From positions 124,001-188,000 of the forward strand of contig JAFECG010000022.1 in NCBI GenBank assembly GCA_018242215.1: DNA of 64,000 nucleotides. Reading direction: 5' to 3'. Source of the stretch: Pseudomonadota bacterium (GTDB lineage Bacteria; Pseudomonadota; Alphaproteobacteria; Rhizobiales; Hyphomicrobiaceae). A program made the translations under genes and the position numbers. The notes beneath the pieces are model-generated. The model searched no databases and was not told the origin of the DNA. It saw nothing but the letters and a program-made list of their open reading frames with translations. Of this stretch, positions 35,417-45,571 are shown piece by piece. Every line of letters starts with the position of its first letter. Position 1 is the first letter of the stretch.

Positions 35417-36664
35417 GTGAGCCAGGGAAGTCCATTCAGCAGCGTCATTCGTCGGCTGGCACTTGCGCTGGTCGCGATGGCATTTGCGCTGCTTTTCGTG
35501 ACGGAAGTTGCATCGGCGCAAAGCTGGTGGCCGTTCGGTGGCGGCGGCAACGAGGAAGAGAGCGACCGCCCGCCGGTGCCGCAAGAACCTGTCTATCGGC
35601 AGCCTCCGCCCGTCCCTGCTCCGCCGCCTGCTCAGGCTCCTGGTTATCCCGCGTCGCCGCCGCCGGCTAATACGCCGGTATCTCCCGGGGCACCGCCCCA
35701 GCCTTCCGCGTCGAATTGGGGCACGAGAAACCCGATCTGCCTGCAGCTCGAGCAACGGCTCGTTCAGGAGAACCAGAAGAACGGACAATCGCAAGCGGAT
35801 CTGCCGCGCGTCGAGAACGAAATTCGGCAGCTCGAACAAGTCGTCGACCAGACTGAGTCGCGCCTCGATCACGGCTGCTACGAATATTTCCTGTTCACGA
35901 AATCGCTGAAGAACACGCCACAGTGCAAGGATCTCGCCCGGCAGGTCGACGCTTCGAAGCGGCGCCTTTCGGATCTCGATGCGCAGCGGCAGGACATTCT
36001 CGGTTCATCCGGCCGGTCGTACCAGGACGACATCGTCCGCGAGCTGGCGCGCAACAACTGCGGCGCCAACTACACGGCCATGGCGCGGCGGGCTGGCGGG
36101 GACAACGGCGGCATGTGGGAAGACGAAGAATCGAGCGGCGGAAATACGTGGAACCCGAATGCTGCCAATGGCGCGCAGACTTACCGTACCCTCTGCGTTC
36201 GCCTGTGCGATGGCTTCTATTTCCCTGTGAGCTTTTCGACCCTTCCGAGCCACTTCGAACAGGACGCGGACGTGTGCTCGGCGCATTGCGCGGCGCCCTC
36301 GGAGCTTTTCTACTATCCAAACCCCGGCGGCACGGTGGAACAGGCGCTAGGAGCCAAAGATCAGCAGCCGTATACGAGACTGAAGTTCGCGTTCCGCTAT
36401 CGCAAGGAATATGTGCAGGGCTGTTCGTGCAAAGCAGCGGATTATGTTCCGGCCGACGGCGACAAGAAAGTCGAGGGCAGCTTAGGCGGCAGCGGCGACG
36501 CACAACGCCATGCGGAAGCGCAGTCTCCCGCCCGGACGCCCGCGTCTCCGGCGATCACGACAAGTGCGACAGCGGTACAATCGGAAGCGTTGCCAGAGGC
36601 TCAGGGATCTCCTGCGGCGCCGAGCGACACGGGTGGCTGGCAGACACAGTCCGAGCCGCAGTAG
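35417..36664 (+). CDS. Secreted DUF2865 family protein
   Basis: 415 residues from GTG 35417, which gives a clean signal peptide (SVIRRLALALVAMAFALLFVTEVASAQS); an ATG at 35348 is in frame but spoils it. Next a Pro-rich spacer (about 50-95), a coiled coil (LEQRLVQENQ to QTESRL) and the DUF2865 domain with paired Cys, TYRTLCVRLCDGFYFPVSFSTLP and DADVCSAHCAAPSELFYYPNPG, then GCSCKAAD. Cysteines suggest a disulfide-stabilised envelope protein. The family is common in this order and its function unknown. Divergent from cysS. Confidence 0.85.
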   Translation: MSQGSPFSSVIRRLALALVAMAFALLFVTEVASAQSWWPFGGGGNEEESDRPPVPQEPVYRQPPPVPAPPPAQAPGYPASPPPANTPVSPGAPPQPSASNWGTRNPICLQLEQRLVQENQKNGQSQADLPRVENEIRQLEQVVDQTESRLDHGCYEYFLFTKSLKNTPQCKDLARQVDASKRRLSDLDAQRQDILGSSGRSYQDDIVRELARNNCGANYTAMARRAGGDNGGMWEDEESSGGNTWNPNAANGAQTYRTLCVRLCDGFYFPVSFSTLPSHFEQDADVCSAHCAAPSELFYYPNPGGTVEQALGAKDQQPYTRLKFAFRYRKEYVQGCSCKAADYVPADGDKKVEGSLGGSGDAQRHAEAQSPARTPASPAITTSATAVQSEALPEAQGSPAAPSDTGGWQTQSEPQ

Positions 36665-36781
36665 TCGCGTCAGCATCCGGATCCACCGTGGCGAAGCTCC
36701 GCTGATACTGCGGATCGCCCGTTAAATTTTTCCTGAAGACGCAGTTTTGGGTCTGTGGCGCCCTTGCGCTGGACGACCGAT

Positions 36782-38152
36782 TTATGCGCGCTTGCCTTCC
36801 AGGCGGGCGAGAACCCGGTCGCGGCCCATCATGGGCAAGAGAAACTTCAGTTCCGGTCCAGCTTCGCGTCCGGTCAACGCGAGCCTCAGCGGGTGAAACA
36901 GCGCTTTACCCTTGGCACCGGTCCTGGCTTTGACGGCGCTCGTCCATTCCGACCACGTTGCTTCGCTCCACGGTTCAGGCGGTAGGACCGCTGCCGCCGC
37001 AACGGTGATCTTGGAATCCTCGATGATGGGATCGATCGTCCGTGAGACGACATCCCACCAGACGCGCGCATCGGCGAACAGCTCGAGATTTCCGCGCACG
37101 GCGTTCCAGAAATCTTCGCGACCCTCGATGCCGAGTGTGCGGAGGCGATCCGCCACGTCAGAATAGTCCAGCATGTGCAGCAGCTTGCTGTTCAGCGCTT
37201 TGAGATCGGCGACGTCGAAGCGGCCGGGTGCTGTCGAGATTTTCGCGAAATCGAGTTTGGCGGCAAGCTCGTCGCGCGACTTGAAAGGCTCGATGGCGTC
37301 GGATGTCCCAACGAGCGCCGCGTGACAGAGAACGGCCATCGGCTCAAGGCCTTCGTCACGGAAGCTCTGCACCGATAGCGCGCCGAGCCGCTTCGAGAGT
37401 GCCTGCCCATCCGCGCCGATGAGCAAGGAGTGATGACCGAATTCCGGCGGCGTCGCGCCCATCGCTTCGAAGATCGCCATCTGCACGCCGGTATTCGTCA
37501 CGTGATCCTCGCCGCGCACGATATGCGTAATACCGAATGCAATGTCATCGACCACGCTCGTAAATGTGTAGAGGAACGTCCCGTCCTCGCGGATGAGCAC
37601 GGGATCGGAGAGCGAGCCGAGATCCACCGTCTGGTCGCCACGGATCAGGTCGTTCCATGAGACGAGCGTCGGCTGTGGCGTCAGTCCGCGTTCTTCGCTC
37701 GTGTTGGGCAGGCGGAACCGCCAATGGGGTTTGTCGCCGCGGCCGATGCGCGTTGCGATCTCGTCGTCGGAAAGCTTCAGCGCCGCGCGGTCGTAGATTG
37801 GCGGCTTGTGCATGGCGAGCTGACGTTTGCGGCGGCGATCCAGTTCCTCTTCCGTTTCGAAGCACGGATAAAGTGCGCCATCCGCCTTCAGCGTAGCCGC
37901 TGCTTCCTCATAGAGGGCTGTTCGATCCTGCTGTCGGGCTTCTTCATTCCAGGTCAAACCGAGCCACGTGAGATCGTCACGGATCGCGTTCGCGAATTCT
38001 TCGGTCGAACGCGCGGTGTCGGTATCGTCGAGACGCAGCAAAAACGTGCCGCCGTGCTTGCGAGCGAGGAGCCAGTTGAGCACCGCAGTCCGGATATTGC
38101 CGATATGGATGCGCCCCGTTGGGCTCGGTGCGAAACGGACGCGTGGTTTCAT
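36782..38152 (-). CDS. gltX: Glutamyl-tRNA synthetase
   Basis: 456 residues. HIGN at 16-19 in the Rossmann fold (RVRFAPSPTGRIHIGNIRTAV) and the KMSKS-type ALSKRLGA near the middle bind ATP. ADGALYPCFETEEELDRRRKRQL is typical of the bacterial family. Charges tRNA-Glu and, in many bacteria lacking GlnRS, tRNA-Gln as well. No ribosome site is clear. Upstream of it lies a long imperfect palindrome (38227-38278), then nadE on the same strand. Confidence 0.96.
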   Translation of the reverse strand: MKPRVRFAPSPTGRIHIGNIRTAVLNWLLARKHGGTFLLRLDDTDTARSTEEFANAIRDDLTWLGLTWNEEARQQDRTALYEEAAATLKADGALYPCFETEEELDRRRKRQLAMHKPPIYDRAALKLSDDEIATRIGRGDKPHWRFRLPNTSEERGLTPQPTLVSWNDLIRGDQTVDLGSLSDPVLIREDGTFLYTFTSVVDDIAFGITHIVRGEDHVTNTGVQMAIFEAMGATPPEFGHHSLLIGADGQALSKRLGALSVQSFRDEGLEPMAVLCHAALVGTSDAIEPFKSRDELAAKLDFAKISTAPGRFDVADLKALNSKLLHMLDYSDVADRLRTLGIEGREDFWNAVRGNLELFADARVWWDVVSRTIDPIIEDSKITVAAAAVLPPEPWSEATWSEWTSAVKARTGAKGKALFHPLRLALTGREAGPELKFLLPMMGRDRVLARLEGKRA

Positions 38153-38226
38153 CGAAGGCTCGATTGTTGGTTGGAGTTTGCGCGCAACCTACAGCGCGCG
38201 CCGTCGAACGCAAGGTTTAGTGAAAA

Positions 38227-38278
38227 CCGTCATCCTCGACGAGCACGCCGGAAGGCGTGTCGAAGGTTGGGATGACGG
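38227..38278. repeat. Long imperfect palindrome between nadE and gltX
   Basis: Outer arms CCGTCATCC (38227-38235) and GGATGACGG (38270-38278), inner arms CACGCC (38244-38249) and GGCGTG (38254-38259). It fills the gap just after the nadE stop and probably ends that transcript. Holds the GTCATCCTCG unit in reverse orientation to other copies. Confidence 0.6.
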
Positions 38279-38280
38279 CG

Positions 38281-40005
38281 CTAAGTTGCCTTGCTCCGCG
38301 CTGCAGATTTTGTGGCGGAGGCCGGCTTTTCCGCCAGCTGCGCCACATCCTCCCGAAACCTGTTGGTGATCGGATAGCGGCGGTCGCGACCGAAATTGCG
38401 CGAAGAAATCTTGACGCCGGGTGCAGCCTGGCGCCGCTTGTATTCGGCGAGATAGAGCAGCCGCTCGATCTTCTTCACGGTCTCGGCGGCGTGGCCTCGT
38501 GCGATAACCTCGGCGACCGGCAATTCCTTTTCGACAAGGCAATTCAGGATGTCGTCCAGCTCTTCGTAAGGAGGAAGCGAATCCTGGTCAGTCTGATTGG
38601 CACGCAACTCGGCGGTCGGCGCCTTCGTCAGAATGCGATCGGGGATCACGACACCGGACGGGCCGAGCGCGCCCTCGGGGAGATGGGCGTTGCGCCAGCG
38701 TGCGAGTTCATAGACTTCCGTCTTGTAGAGATCCTTGATCGGATTGAACCCGCCATTCATGTCGCCATAGAGGGTGGCGTAGCCGACGGACATTTCGCTC
38801 TTGTTGCCAGTCGTGACAACCATGCCGCCGAATTTATTCGACACCGCCATCAGGATCGTGCCGCGCACGCGGCTTTGCAAATTCTCTTCGGTGATATCAG
38901 CATTCGTGCCGGTGAAGAGATCCTTGAGTCCCCAAGTCAGACCGGCGACGGCTGGCTCGATCGAAACCTTGTCGTAACGGATGCCGAGCGCATTCGCGCA
39001 AGCGGCCGCATCTTCAAGGCTGTCGTCGGAGGTGTATTTCGACGGCAGCATGATCGCATGCAAGCGGTCGGGCCCGAGCGCATCGACCGCAATCGCGGCA
39101 ACGAGGGCGGAATCGATGCCGCCGGATAACCCAAGCACGACGCCGGGAAAGCCGTTCTTGTCGACGTAGTCTTTGAGGCCGAGCACGCAGGCATGATAGG
39201 CCGAAGCCGGGCCCTCGCTGAGCTTCGCGATTTCGCCGCGCGCGCAGACCCAGCCGTGATTGGATTTCGTCCATTCGGTCAAGGCGACGGCCTCACGCCA
39301 AGCGGGAAGCTGCACGGCGAGGCTCCGATCGGTATTCAGGACGAAGGATGCGCCGTCGAAAACCAACTCGTCCTGGCCGCCGACCTGATTGAGATATATG
39401 AGCGGCAAACGACTTTCCGTGACGCGCGTCACCGCGACGTTCATCCGGTTATCGGGTTTCGGCCAATCGAATGGCGAGCCATTCGGCGAGATCAGAATCT
39501 CGGCGCCAGTCTCGGCGAGCGTCTCGACGACTTCCGTTCCCCAGATATCCTCGCAGATCGGGAGGCCAATGCGGACACCGCGGACATTCAACGGTCCGGG
39601 CAATGGTCCCGTCGCGAAGACGCGCTTCTCGTCGAAGACGCCGTAGTTGGGCAGATCGACCTTCGACGTCGCCGCCTGCACGCGTCCGCCATCGAGCAAC
39701 GCGACGGCGTTGTAAACCTTGTGTCCTTCGGTCCAGATCGTGCCGATTAAGATAGCCGGACCGTCCGCGCAGGTGGCCGCGAGCCACTCGAGCCTGGCGT
39801 GGGTTGCCTGCTGGAACGCGGGCTTCAGAACCAGATCTTCCGGCGGATAGCCGTTCAGAAAGAGTTCCGAAAAGACGACGACGTCGGCGCCAAGCTCTTT
39901 CGCGCGCGCATGCGCCGCGACGGCGCGTTCAGCGTTGCCCTTCAAATCCCCGACGATGGGGTTCAGCTGCGCGAGGGCGATCTTGAGCGAAAGAGGCGTG
40001 GTCAT
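38281..40005 (-). CDS. nadE: Glutamine-dependent NAD+ synthetase
   Basis: 574 residues, two domains. The N-terminal nitrilase-type glutaminase (about 1-260) has the Glu in VVVFSELFLNGYPPEDLV, the Lys near NYGVFDEKRVF, and the Cys in GLPICEDIWG. The C-terminal synthetase carries the PP-loop VLGLSGGIDSALVAAI. It amidates nicotinate adenine dinucleotide with ammonia channelled from glutamine. GGGA lies before the ATG. gltX follows on the same strand across a palindrome. Confidence 0.96.
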   Translation of the reverse strand: MTTPLSLKIALAQLNPIVGDLKGNAERAVAAHARAKELGADVVVFSELFLNGYPPEDLVLKPAFQQATHARLEWLAATCADGPAILIGTIWTEGHKVYNAVALLDGGRVQAATSKVDLPNYGVFDEKRVFATGPLPGPLNVRGVRIGLPICEDIWGTEVVETLAETGAEILISPNGSPFDWPKPDNRMNVAVTRVTESRLPLIYLNQVGGQDELVFDGASFVLNTDRSLAVQLPAWREAVALTEWTKSNHGWVCARGEIAKLSEGPASAYHACVLGLKDYVDKNGFPGVVLGLSGGIDSALVAAIAVDALGPDRLHAIMLPSKYTSDDSLEDAAACANALGIRYDKVSIEPAVAGLTWGLKDLFTGTNADITEENLQSRVRGTILMAVSNKFGGMVVTTGNKSEMSVGYATLYGDMNGGFNPIKDLYKTEVYELARWRNAHLPEGALGPSGVVIPDRILTKAPTAELRANQTDQDSLPPYEELDDILNCLVEKELPVAEVIARGHAAETVKKIERLLYLAEYKRRQAAPGVKISSRNFGRDRRYPITNRFREDVAQLAEKPASATKSAARSKAT

Positions 40006-40027
40006 GTCCCGTATTTACGGTCCGTCG

Positions 40028-40137
40028 CTCTCAAGGTCCAGAACCGAAGTCCCTCATCTGCCCTTTGGGCATCCTCTCCCGTTCCGGAAGAGGAAAGTAT
40101 TTTTTCTTCTCCCCTTGGGAGAAGGTGATCGAAGGCC
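40028..40137. repeat. Cluster of short intergenic hairpins
   Basis: Three hairpins close together: GCCC/GGGC around TTT (40059-40069), CCTCTCC with GGAAGAGG (40072-40092), and CTTCTCCC with GGGAGAAG (40109-40127). They lie between the nadE start and the small secreted gene. Likely REP-like repeats, perhaps a terminator for the small gene. Confidence 0.45.
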
Positions 40138-40169
40138 GGATGGGGCACTTTGCGGATAAATCACGGGAT

Positions 40170-40331
40170 TCAATCATCGTCGTCATCGCAGGGGACGGGG
40201 AATTCGACGTCGGGGTCCCAGCAGATGGTGCCATTGTGAACTGTGCCAGCGGTGCGCGGGCGCGACGCGTGCGCTAATGGCACAGCAAGCGCCGCCAGAA
40301 TTGCCATAACGACGAAACCACGCAACGCCAT
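40170..40331 (-). CDS. Small secreted protein with an acidic CDDDDD tail
   Basis: 53 residues from ATG 40331. The first 23 form a clean signal peptide (ALRGFVVMAILAALAVPLAHA). The mature piece of about 30 residues has two Cys (TICWDP and VPCDDDDD) and ends in five Asp. A longer frame upstream is open but has no ribosome site and no similarity. Not recognised as a family; the tail could bind a metal. Sits between nadE and aroF, both on the same strand. Confidence 0.5.
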   Translation of the reverse strand: MALRGFVVMAILAALAVPLAHASRPRTAGTVHNGTICWDPDVEFPVPCDDDDD

Positions 40332-40423
40332 GACGCGCAATCCGCGAGACGAAGACAGCAGCCCGCTCTTTTTGGGCCGCTGCTCAGCATACAGCATCAC
40401 TGGCGCAAGGGTAATCCCGGCAG

Positions 40424-41827
40424 CTATGCAATCAGCGTTTTGGGCTCGGGATGGCTTTCGGCATCCCGCTCCTTCTTCAATTGCTCGGCAACGAGGAAAG
40501 CCAGCTCCAAGGCCTGATCCGCATTGAGACGCGGGTCGCAGTGGGTGTGATAGCGGTCCGACAAATCCTGCTCGGAAATCGCCGTCGCGCCGCCCGTGCA
40601 TTCGGTGACGTTCTGCCCCGTCATCTCGACGTGAATGCCGCCCGCATGCGTGCCCTCGGCGCGATGCACCTCGAAGAACGACAGGCTTTCCTTCAGGATT
40701 CGATCGAACGGCCGCGTCTTGTAGCCGTTGACGGCCGAGATCGTGTTGCCGTGCATCGGATCGCATGACCAGACCACCGAGCGGCCAGCTTTCTTCACCG
40801 CACGGATGAGCTTCGGCAGGTGGGCTTCGACCTTGTCGTAGCCGAAGCGGCAGATCAGGGTCAGGCGACCGGGCTCGTCTTTCGGGTTCAGAAGATCGAT
40901 CAGGCGCAGCAGACCGTCGGGGTCGAGCGACGGGCCGCACTTGAGGCCGATCGGGTTTTTGATGCCGCGGCAGTATTCTACGTGCGCGTGATCCGGATTG
41001 CGGGTTCTGTCGCCGATCCAGATCATATGGCCGCTTGTCGCGTACCAGTCGCCGCTGGTCGAGTCCTTGCGCGTCAGCGCCTCCTCATAGCCGAGAAGCA
41101 GCGCTTCGTGGCTGGTGTAGAAGCTCGTGCCTCTGAGCTGCGGCGTGTTCTCGGGCGTCATCCCGCAGGCGCGCATGAAGTTGAGCGTCTCCGAGATACG
41201 GTCAGCCAGCTCCTGATAACGGTGCCCCTGCGGGCTGTCCTTCACGAAACCCATGTTCCACTGATGCACGCGATCGAGATCGGCATAACCGCCGGTCGCG
41301 AAAGCGCGGATGAGGTTCAGCGTGGCCGCCGACTGGCGGTAGGCTTCGAGCTGGCGATAGGGATCGGGGATCCGAGCCTCGGCCGTGAAGTCGGTGCCGT
41401 TGATGATGTCGCCGCGATAGCTCGGCAATTCGATACCGTCGCGCTTCTCGGTCGGCGCTGAGCGCGGCTTCGCGAACTGGCCGGCAATGCGGCCAACTTT
41501 CGTCACGGGCTCGCCGCCGGCATAGGTCAGGACGACAGCCATCTGCAGGAAGACGCGGAAGAAATCGCGGATGTTGTCGGCGCGATGCTCGGCAAAGCTT
41601 TCAGCACAATCCCCGCCCTGGAGCAGGAAACCACGGCCGCCCGCGATCCCGGCAAGCTGCTTTTTCAACTCGCGCGCTTCACCCGCAAAAACGAGCGGCG
41701 GGAACGTCGCAAGACGCGCTTCCACGTCCTGGAGCGCTTTCGCATCCGGATAGTCCGGCACCTGCATGATCGTTCGGACGCGCCAGCTTTCTGGCGACCA
41801 TTTTTCGGCTTGGGCGCTAGACGCCAT
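40424..41827 (-). CDS. aroF: 3-deoxy-7-phosphoheptulonate synthase, class II
   Basis: 467 residues. First step of the shikimate pathway: phosphoenolpyruvate plus erythrose-4-phosphate. Class II signatures are clear: [53 protein letters not shown] and [26 protein letters not shown] precedes the ATG. No aro gene neighbours. Class II enzymes are common in this order and are inhibited by aromatic amino acids or tryptophan in some species. Confidence 0.95.
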   Translation of the reverse strand: MASSAQAEKWSPESWRVRTIMQVPDYPDAKALQDVEARLATFPPLVFAGEARELKKQLAGIAGGRGFLLQGGDCAESFAEHRADNIRDFFRVFLQMAVVLTYAGGEPVTKVGRIAGQFAKPRSAPTEKRDGIELPSYRGDIINGTDFTAEARIPDPYRQLEAYRQSAATLNLIRAFATGGYADLDRVHQWNMGFVKDSPQGHRYQELADRISETLNFMRACGMTPENTPQLRGTSFYTSHEALLLGYEEALTRKDSTSGDWYATSGHMIWIGDRTRNPDHAHVEYCRGIKNPIGLKCGPSLDPDGLLRLIDLLNPKDEPGRLTLICRFGYDKVEAHLPKLIRAVKKAGRSVVWSCDPMHGNTISAVNGYKTRPFDRILKESLSFFEVHRAEGTHAGGIHVEMTGQNVTECTGGATAISEQDLSDRYHTHCDPRLNADQALELAFLVAEQLKKERDAESHPEPKTLIA

Positions 41828-41965
41828 CGTAAACTCCTGAAAAGCAGATATCGGACGCCGGCCCGGAGGCGGCGCCTTCTCCTGCTCTGTGGCATATCAT
41901 CTCGGGGCGCTTATAGGTGATATCGGCAGCGGATGCCAGCGCCCCTTTTCCGGAAGATTCAATGC

Positions 41966-42721
41966 TTAGAGACCAGCACTCATACCGCCGTCCACCGCCA
42001 ACTCCGATCCCGTACAATATAGGCTGTCGTCGGAGGCAAAGAAGACGGCCGCACCAGCCATATCTTCGGGTGTTCCCAGGCGGCCCATGGGGGTTTTGTC
42101 GATCAATGCCTTTTTGACGGGCGGCAGCTTAAGGATGCGGTCCGTAATGCCGGTTTCGACGTAACCCGGTGCAATCGAATTTACCCGGACGTTGTAAGGC
42201 GCGTATTCCACCGCAAGCCCCTTCGTCAGGGCGGTAATGGCGCCCTTGGTTGCGGTGTAGGCCGCGAGCGGGCGCAGGCCGCGATGCGCCATGATGGACG
42301 AGATATTGATCAGCGATGCCGACTTCGATTTGCGGAGCAATGGCAGCGCATCGCGCGAGACTCTTAGAATCGCATCGAGATTGACTTCCCGAAGTTTCGT
42401 CCAGTCCGCATCGGAGAGCTGACGAACCTCGCCACGAACCAGGACGCCGGCATTGTTGACCACGATATCAACGTAGCCGTGCGCATTCTCGATGTTGCGG
42501 AGGAGTGCCGTGACGTCCTGGCCTTTCGAGACGTCGACGACCATCGCGGTCGCGGCGCCGCCCTGCGCCTTGATCTTGCGAACGGTTTCTTCTGCGCTCT
42601 CGCCATTGATATCCGTCACCCAGACATGCGCGCCTTCGGCGGCGAAGCGTTCCGCGATCGCAGCGCCGATGCCTCCGCCTGATCCCGTTACGATTGCGAT
42701 TTTTTCGCGAAGCCGCGCCAT
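41966..42721 (-). CDS. Short-chain dehydrogenase/reductase (SDR)
   Basis: 251 residues from the ATG at 42721 with GAGGG upstream. The cofactor loop is TGSGGGIGAAIAERF; the acidic VTDIN after beta-2 favours NAD(H). NNAGVL and the catalytic Ser (NISSIMAH), Tyr and Lys (YTATKGA) are in place. The C-terminal VDGGMSAGL is typical. Substrate unknown: FabG-like enzymes look the same. gor lies upstream on the same strand across 59 bases. Confidence 0.88.
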   Translation of the reverse strand: MARLREKIAIVTGSGGGIGAAIAERFAAEGAHVWVTDINGESAEETVRKIKAQGGAATAMVVDVSKGQDVTALLRNIENAHGYVDIVVNNAGVLVRGEVRQLSDADWTKLREVNLDAILRVSRDALPLLRKSKSASLINISSIMAHRGLRPLAAYTATKGAITALTKGLAVEYAPYNVRVNSIAPGYVETGITDRILKLPPVKKALIDKTPMGRLGTPEDMAGAAVFFASDDSLYCTGSELAVDGGMSAGL

Positions 42722-42780
42722 GTAACCCTCGTGTCGTCGATTGGGGAAGGCCGAACCCATACGGCGAGGCAATGCCCCGA

Positions 42781-44163
42781 TCAAGCCGCCGCTTCGCCGG
42801 GAGCCAGCCATTTTTCCCGCAAAGTCACAAGTTCTTCTGCGGCCGATGGATGCAAGGCCATCGTTTCATCGAAATCGGCTTTCGTTGCCCCCATGCGCAC
42901 GGCAATCGCTGCCATCTGCACGATTTCCGCCGCGTCGGGTCCGAGCACGTGAACGCCGAGCACCCGACGGCTTGTAGCTTCGACAACGAGCTTCATCAGC
43001 ATCCGTTCCTCGCGTCCGGCGAGGATCGCCTTCATCGGGCGGAAGCTGCCCTTATAAATATCGACGGCGCCATATTGAGCGCGCGCTTCCTGCTCTGTGA
43101 AACCGACAGTGCCGATTTCCGGTGACGAGAAAACCGCCGTGGGAATCGTCGCGTAATCGACGTGCCACGGTTTGTTGCCGAATACGGTGTCGGCAAAGGC
43201 GTGGCCTTCGCGGATTGCGACCGGCGTCAGGTTGACACGATTGGTGACGTCGCCGACCGCATAGATCGACGGCACCGTCGTTTGTGACGCGTTATCGACG
43301 ACGATGGCGCCGCCGGTATCGAGGTGGACGCCGAGATTTTCGAGGCCGAGATTCCGCGCGTTCGGTGAGCGGCCAATCGCGAACAGAATCTGGTCGGCTT
43401 CGAGTTTCTCCCCGCCCGTGATCGTGCCGACGAGGCCGACCGGCGTCTTTTCGATGTTCGTGAAGACGTGCTCGTTGATGATGCGAATGCCGCGCGCCTG
43501 CATGGCCGCAACAAGACCATCGCGCAGGTCTTCGTCGAAGCCGCGAAGGATCTTTTCGCCGCGATAGATCAGCGTGACGTCGGAGCCCAGACCATGAAAA
43601 ATGCATGCGAACTCGGTCGCGATGTAGCCGCCGCCGGCGATGACGATGCGACGTGGCAGCTCTTTCAGGTGGAAGACTTCGTTCGACGTGATGACGTGCT
43701 CGACCCCGGGCAGCTTGCGGTCAACATTCGGATGGCCGCCGGTCGCGATAAGAATTGTTTTTGCGGAAATCGTGCGTCCGGAGGCGGCGAGGCGCACCTC
43801 ATTCTCGGAAAGGCACGTGGCCCGTTCCGGAAAGATCGTGACCTTGAATTTATCGAGCGTTGCGCGGTAGGCGGCTTCGAGGCGCGAGATCTCCTTGTCC
43901 TTCGCGGCGATCAGCGAGCGCCAATCGAACGCTCTCTCCGGCAACGTCCATCCAAAGCCTTCAGCGTCGTGGAACTCTTCGGAAAAGCGACTCGCATAGA
44001 CGAGCAGCTTTTTCGGGACGCACCCGCGGATCACGCAGGTGCCGCCGACGCGATACTCTTCCGCTATTCCGACGCGGGCGCCATGGCTCGCTGCAATACG
44101 GGCGGCCCTGACGCCGCCCGACCCCGCACCAATTACGAAGAGATCGAATTCAAAATCTGCCAT
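42781..44163 (-). CDS. gor: Glutathione-disulfide reductase
   Basis: 460 residues. The redox disulfide is C43/C48 in GGTCVIRGCVPKK, the FAD loop is VIGAGSGGVRAARIA, and the catalytic His-Glu pair is in ALHPSAAEELVTL. The second nucleotide loop AGGGYIATEFACIFHGLGSDVTLIYR ends with Arg, consistent with NADPH. It keeps glutathione reduced, which fits the GST downstream in the window. The gene after it is a DUF2059 protein 20 bases upstream on the same strand, probably cotranscribed with rpiA. Confidence 0.94.
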   Translation of the reverse strand: MADFEFDLFVIGAGSGGVRAARIAASHGARVGIAEEYRVGGTCVIRGCVPKKLLVYASRFSEEFHDAEGFGWTLPERAFDWRSLIAAKDKEISRLEAAYRATLDKFKVTIFPERATCLSENEVRLAASGRTISAKTILIATGGHPNVDRKLPGVEHVITSNEVFHLKELPRRIVIAGGGYIATEFACIFHGLGSDVTLIYRGEKILRGFDEDLRDGLVAAMQARGIRIINEHVFTNIEKTPVGLVGTITGGEKLEADQILFAIGRSPNARNLGLENLGVHLDTGGAIVVDNASQTTVPSIYAVGDVTNRVNLTPVAIREGHAFADTVFGNKPWHVDYATIPTAVFSSPEIGTVGFTEQEARAQYGAVDIYKGSFRPMKAILAGREERMLMKLVVEATSRRVLGVHVLGPDAAEIVQMAAIAVRMGATKADFDETMALHPSAAEELVTLREKWLAPGEAAA

Positions 44164-44183
44164 CGCGCGAATCTAAGCCGGAC

Positions 44184-44681
44184 TTATTTCTGATCTGCGG
44201 GGAGCGGCGGCGTCTGGCTTGCCTTCATCTCGTCGGCGATCTTGGCGCTGTATTTCATGCCGATCTCGGCGCCCTTCTTCATCAGTTCAGGTGTCTTGGA
44301 AATGAACTTGGCGCCAGCGCCGGAGCGATAGAAATCGGCAACGGCTTTCATCTCTTCGGCGGTGAACGTTTCGGCGTAGAGATTGGCGAAATCGGTGATC
44401 ATCTGATCCTTGTATTCGAGCAGCTTCTTCATGCTGGTGTCGAACTGATCGGAAAGCTTCTTACCGGCCTCCGAATTGTCGGCATTCGCGCCTTTGGCAA
44501 AGCCACGAGACATGGCGTCGACCATACCGTCCATCTGCTTCGTGACGCCGGTGACTTCCAGAAGATCGCGGGCTGCGGCCACGCGCGCCGGATCCGGCGG
44601 CGTCTGAGGCGCATCATCAGCAAGCGCCGCGCCGGAAAAGCAAACGAGGAACAAAGCAATTATCCGCAGCAGCTGGCCCAT
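44184..44681 (-). CDS. Secreted DUF2059 protein
   Basis: 165 residues from ATG 44681 with GAGGAAA before it. A signal peptide (LLRIIALFLVCFSGAALA) precedes the DUF2059 domain, roughly residues 80-140: FANLYAETFTAEEMKAVADFYRSGAGAKFISKTPEL. The family is periplasmic with no known reaction. It starts 2 bases after the rpiA stop and is followed by gor, so rpiA-DUF2059-gor may be one unit. This order is common in related genomes, in my recollection. Confidence 0.85.
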   Translation of the reverse strand: MGQLLRIIALFLVCFSGAALADDAPQTPPDPARVAAARDLLEVTGVTKQMDGMVDAMSRGFAKGANADNSEAGKKLSDQFDTSMKKLLEYKDQMITDFANLYAETFTAEEMKAVADFYRSGAGAKFISKTPELMKKGAEIGMKYSAKIADEMKASQTPPLPADQK

Positions 44682-44683
44682 GA

Positions 44684-45406
44684 TCAAATTTCCTCTTCGA
44701 AATCGATTTCAATACCCGATAGAACTTCGATGCCTTTTGGCCCGGCGATGATGCCGATATCGGCTATGCCGAGAAAAAGCCCGCTCTCCACGACGCCTGG
44801 TACCAGCTTCAAAGCGTCGTCCAGCGCTTCGGGATCGTCAATCGCGCCGAACGCACAATCGAGAATGCGGTTGCCATTGTCGGTTACGAAAGGCTTTCCG
44901 GCTGACCCGAGACGTAGCTTGATCTCGCCGTCGCAGCCGGAATCCTCTGCGAGCTTCGTGATGAGACGCTTGGTTGCGGCGAGACCAAAGGGAACGACCT
45001 CGATCGGCAACGGGAAACGCCCCAGAACGTCGACGCGCTTCGTGTGGTCTGCGATAATTGCCAGTCGGTCGGAGGCGACGGCCACGATCTTTTCCCGAAG
45101 AAGAGCTCCCCCACCTCCCTTGATGAGACGCAGCTCTTCGTCGATTTCGTCGGCGCCATCAACGGTCAGATCGAGCGCCGGGGTTTCATCTAAAGTTGTC
45201 AGCGGGATATTCAGAGCCTCCGCCTGCGCGCGCGTCGCCTCGGACGTTGGCACACATACGACGTTCAGGCCACTTCTAACCCTCGCTCCCAAAAGCTCGA
45301 CGAATTTGGCTGCCGTCGAGCCCGTTCCGAGGCCGAGCTTCATGCCGTCTTCGACATAGCTCAGGGCCTGCTCCGCGGCCTGTCGCTTCCAATCGTCTGT
45401 GCTCAT
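44684..45406 (-). CDS. rpiA: Ribose-5-phosphate isomerase A
   Basis: 240 residues from ATG 45406 with GGGGG upstream. Interconverts ribose- and ribulose-5-phosphate. [17 protein letters not shown] binds phosphate, [30 protein letters not shown] contains the catalytic Asp and the Glu/Lys pair. Leads the rpiA-DUF2059-gor run, divergent from gph over 165 bases. Confidence 0.95.
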   Translation of the reverse strand: MSTDDWKRQAAEQALSYVEDGMKLGLGTGSTAAKFVELLGARVRSGLNVVCVPTSEATRAQAEALNIPLTTLDETPALDLTVDGADEIDEELRLIKGGGGALLREKIVAVASDRLAIIADHTKRVDVLGRFPLPIEVVPFGLAATKRLITKLAEDSGCDGEIKLRLGSAGKPFVTDNGNRILDCAFGAIDDPEALDDALKLVPGVVESGLFLGIADIGIIAGPKGIEVLSGIEIDFEEEI

Positions 45407-45571
45407 GGTGCCCCCATAGACCAAAACGGTTCGCCGCGTCGCCGAGCCGCGGCCCTCAATAGGCTGACGATGCGGCGCTTTCAAGCCGAGCGGTTGTATC
45501 AGAGCTTCGTGACGCCGTGACAGAGGCTGGCGGGGCGCCTACGGTATACTTTGAAAAGACGAGGAGAACGC

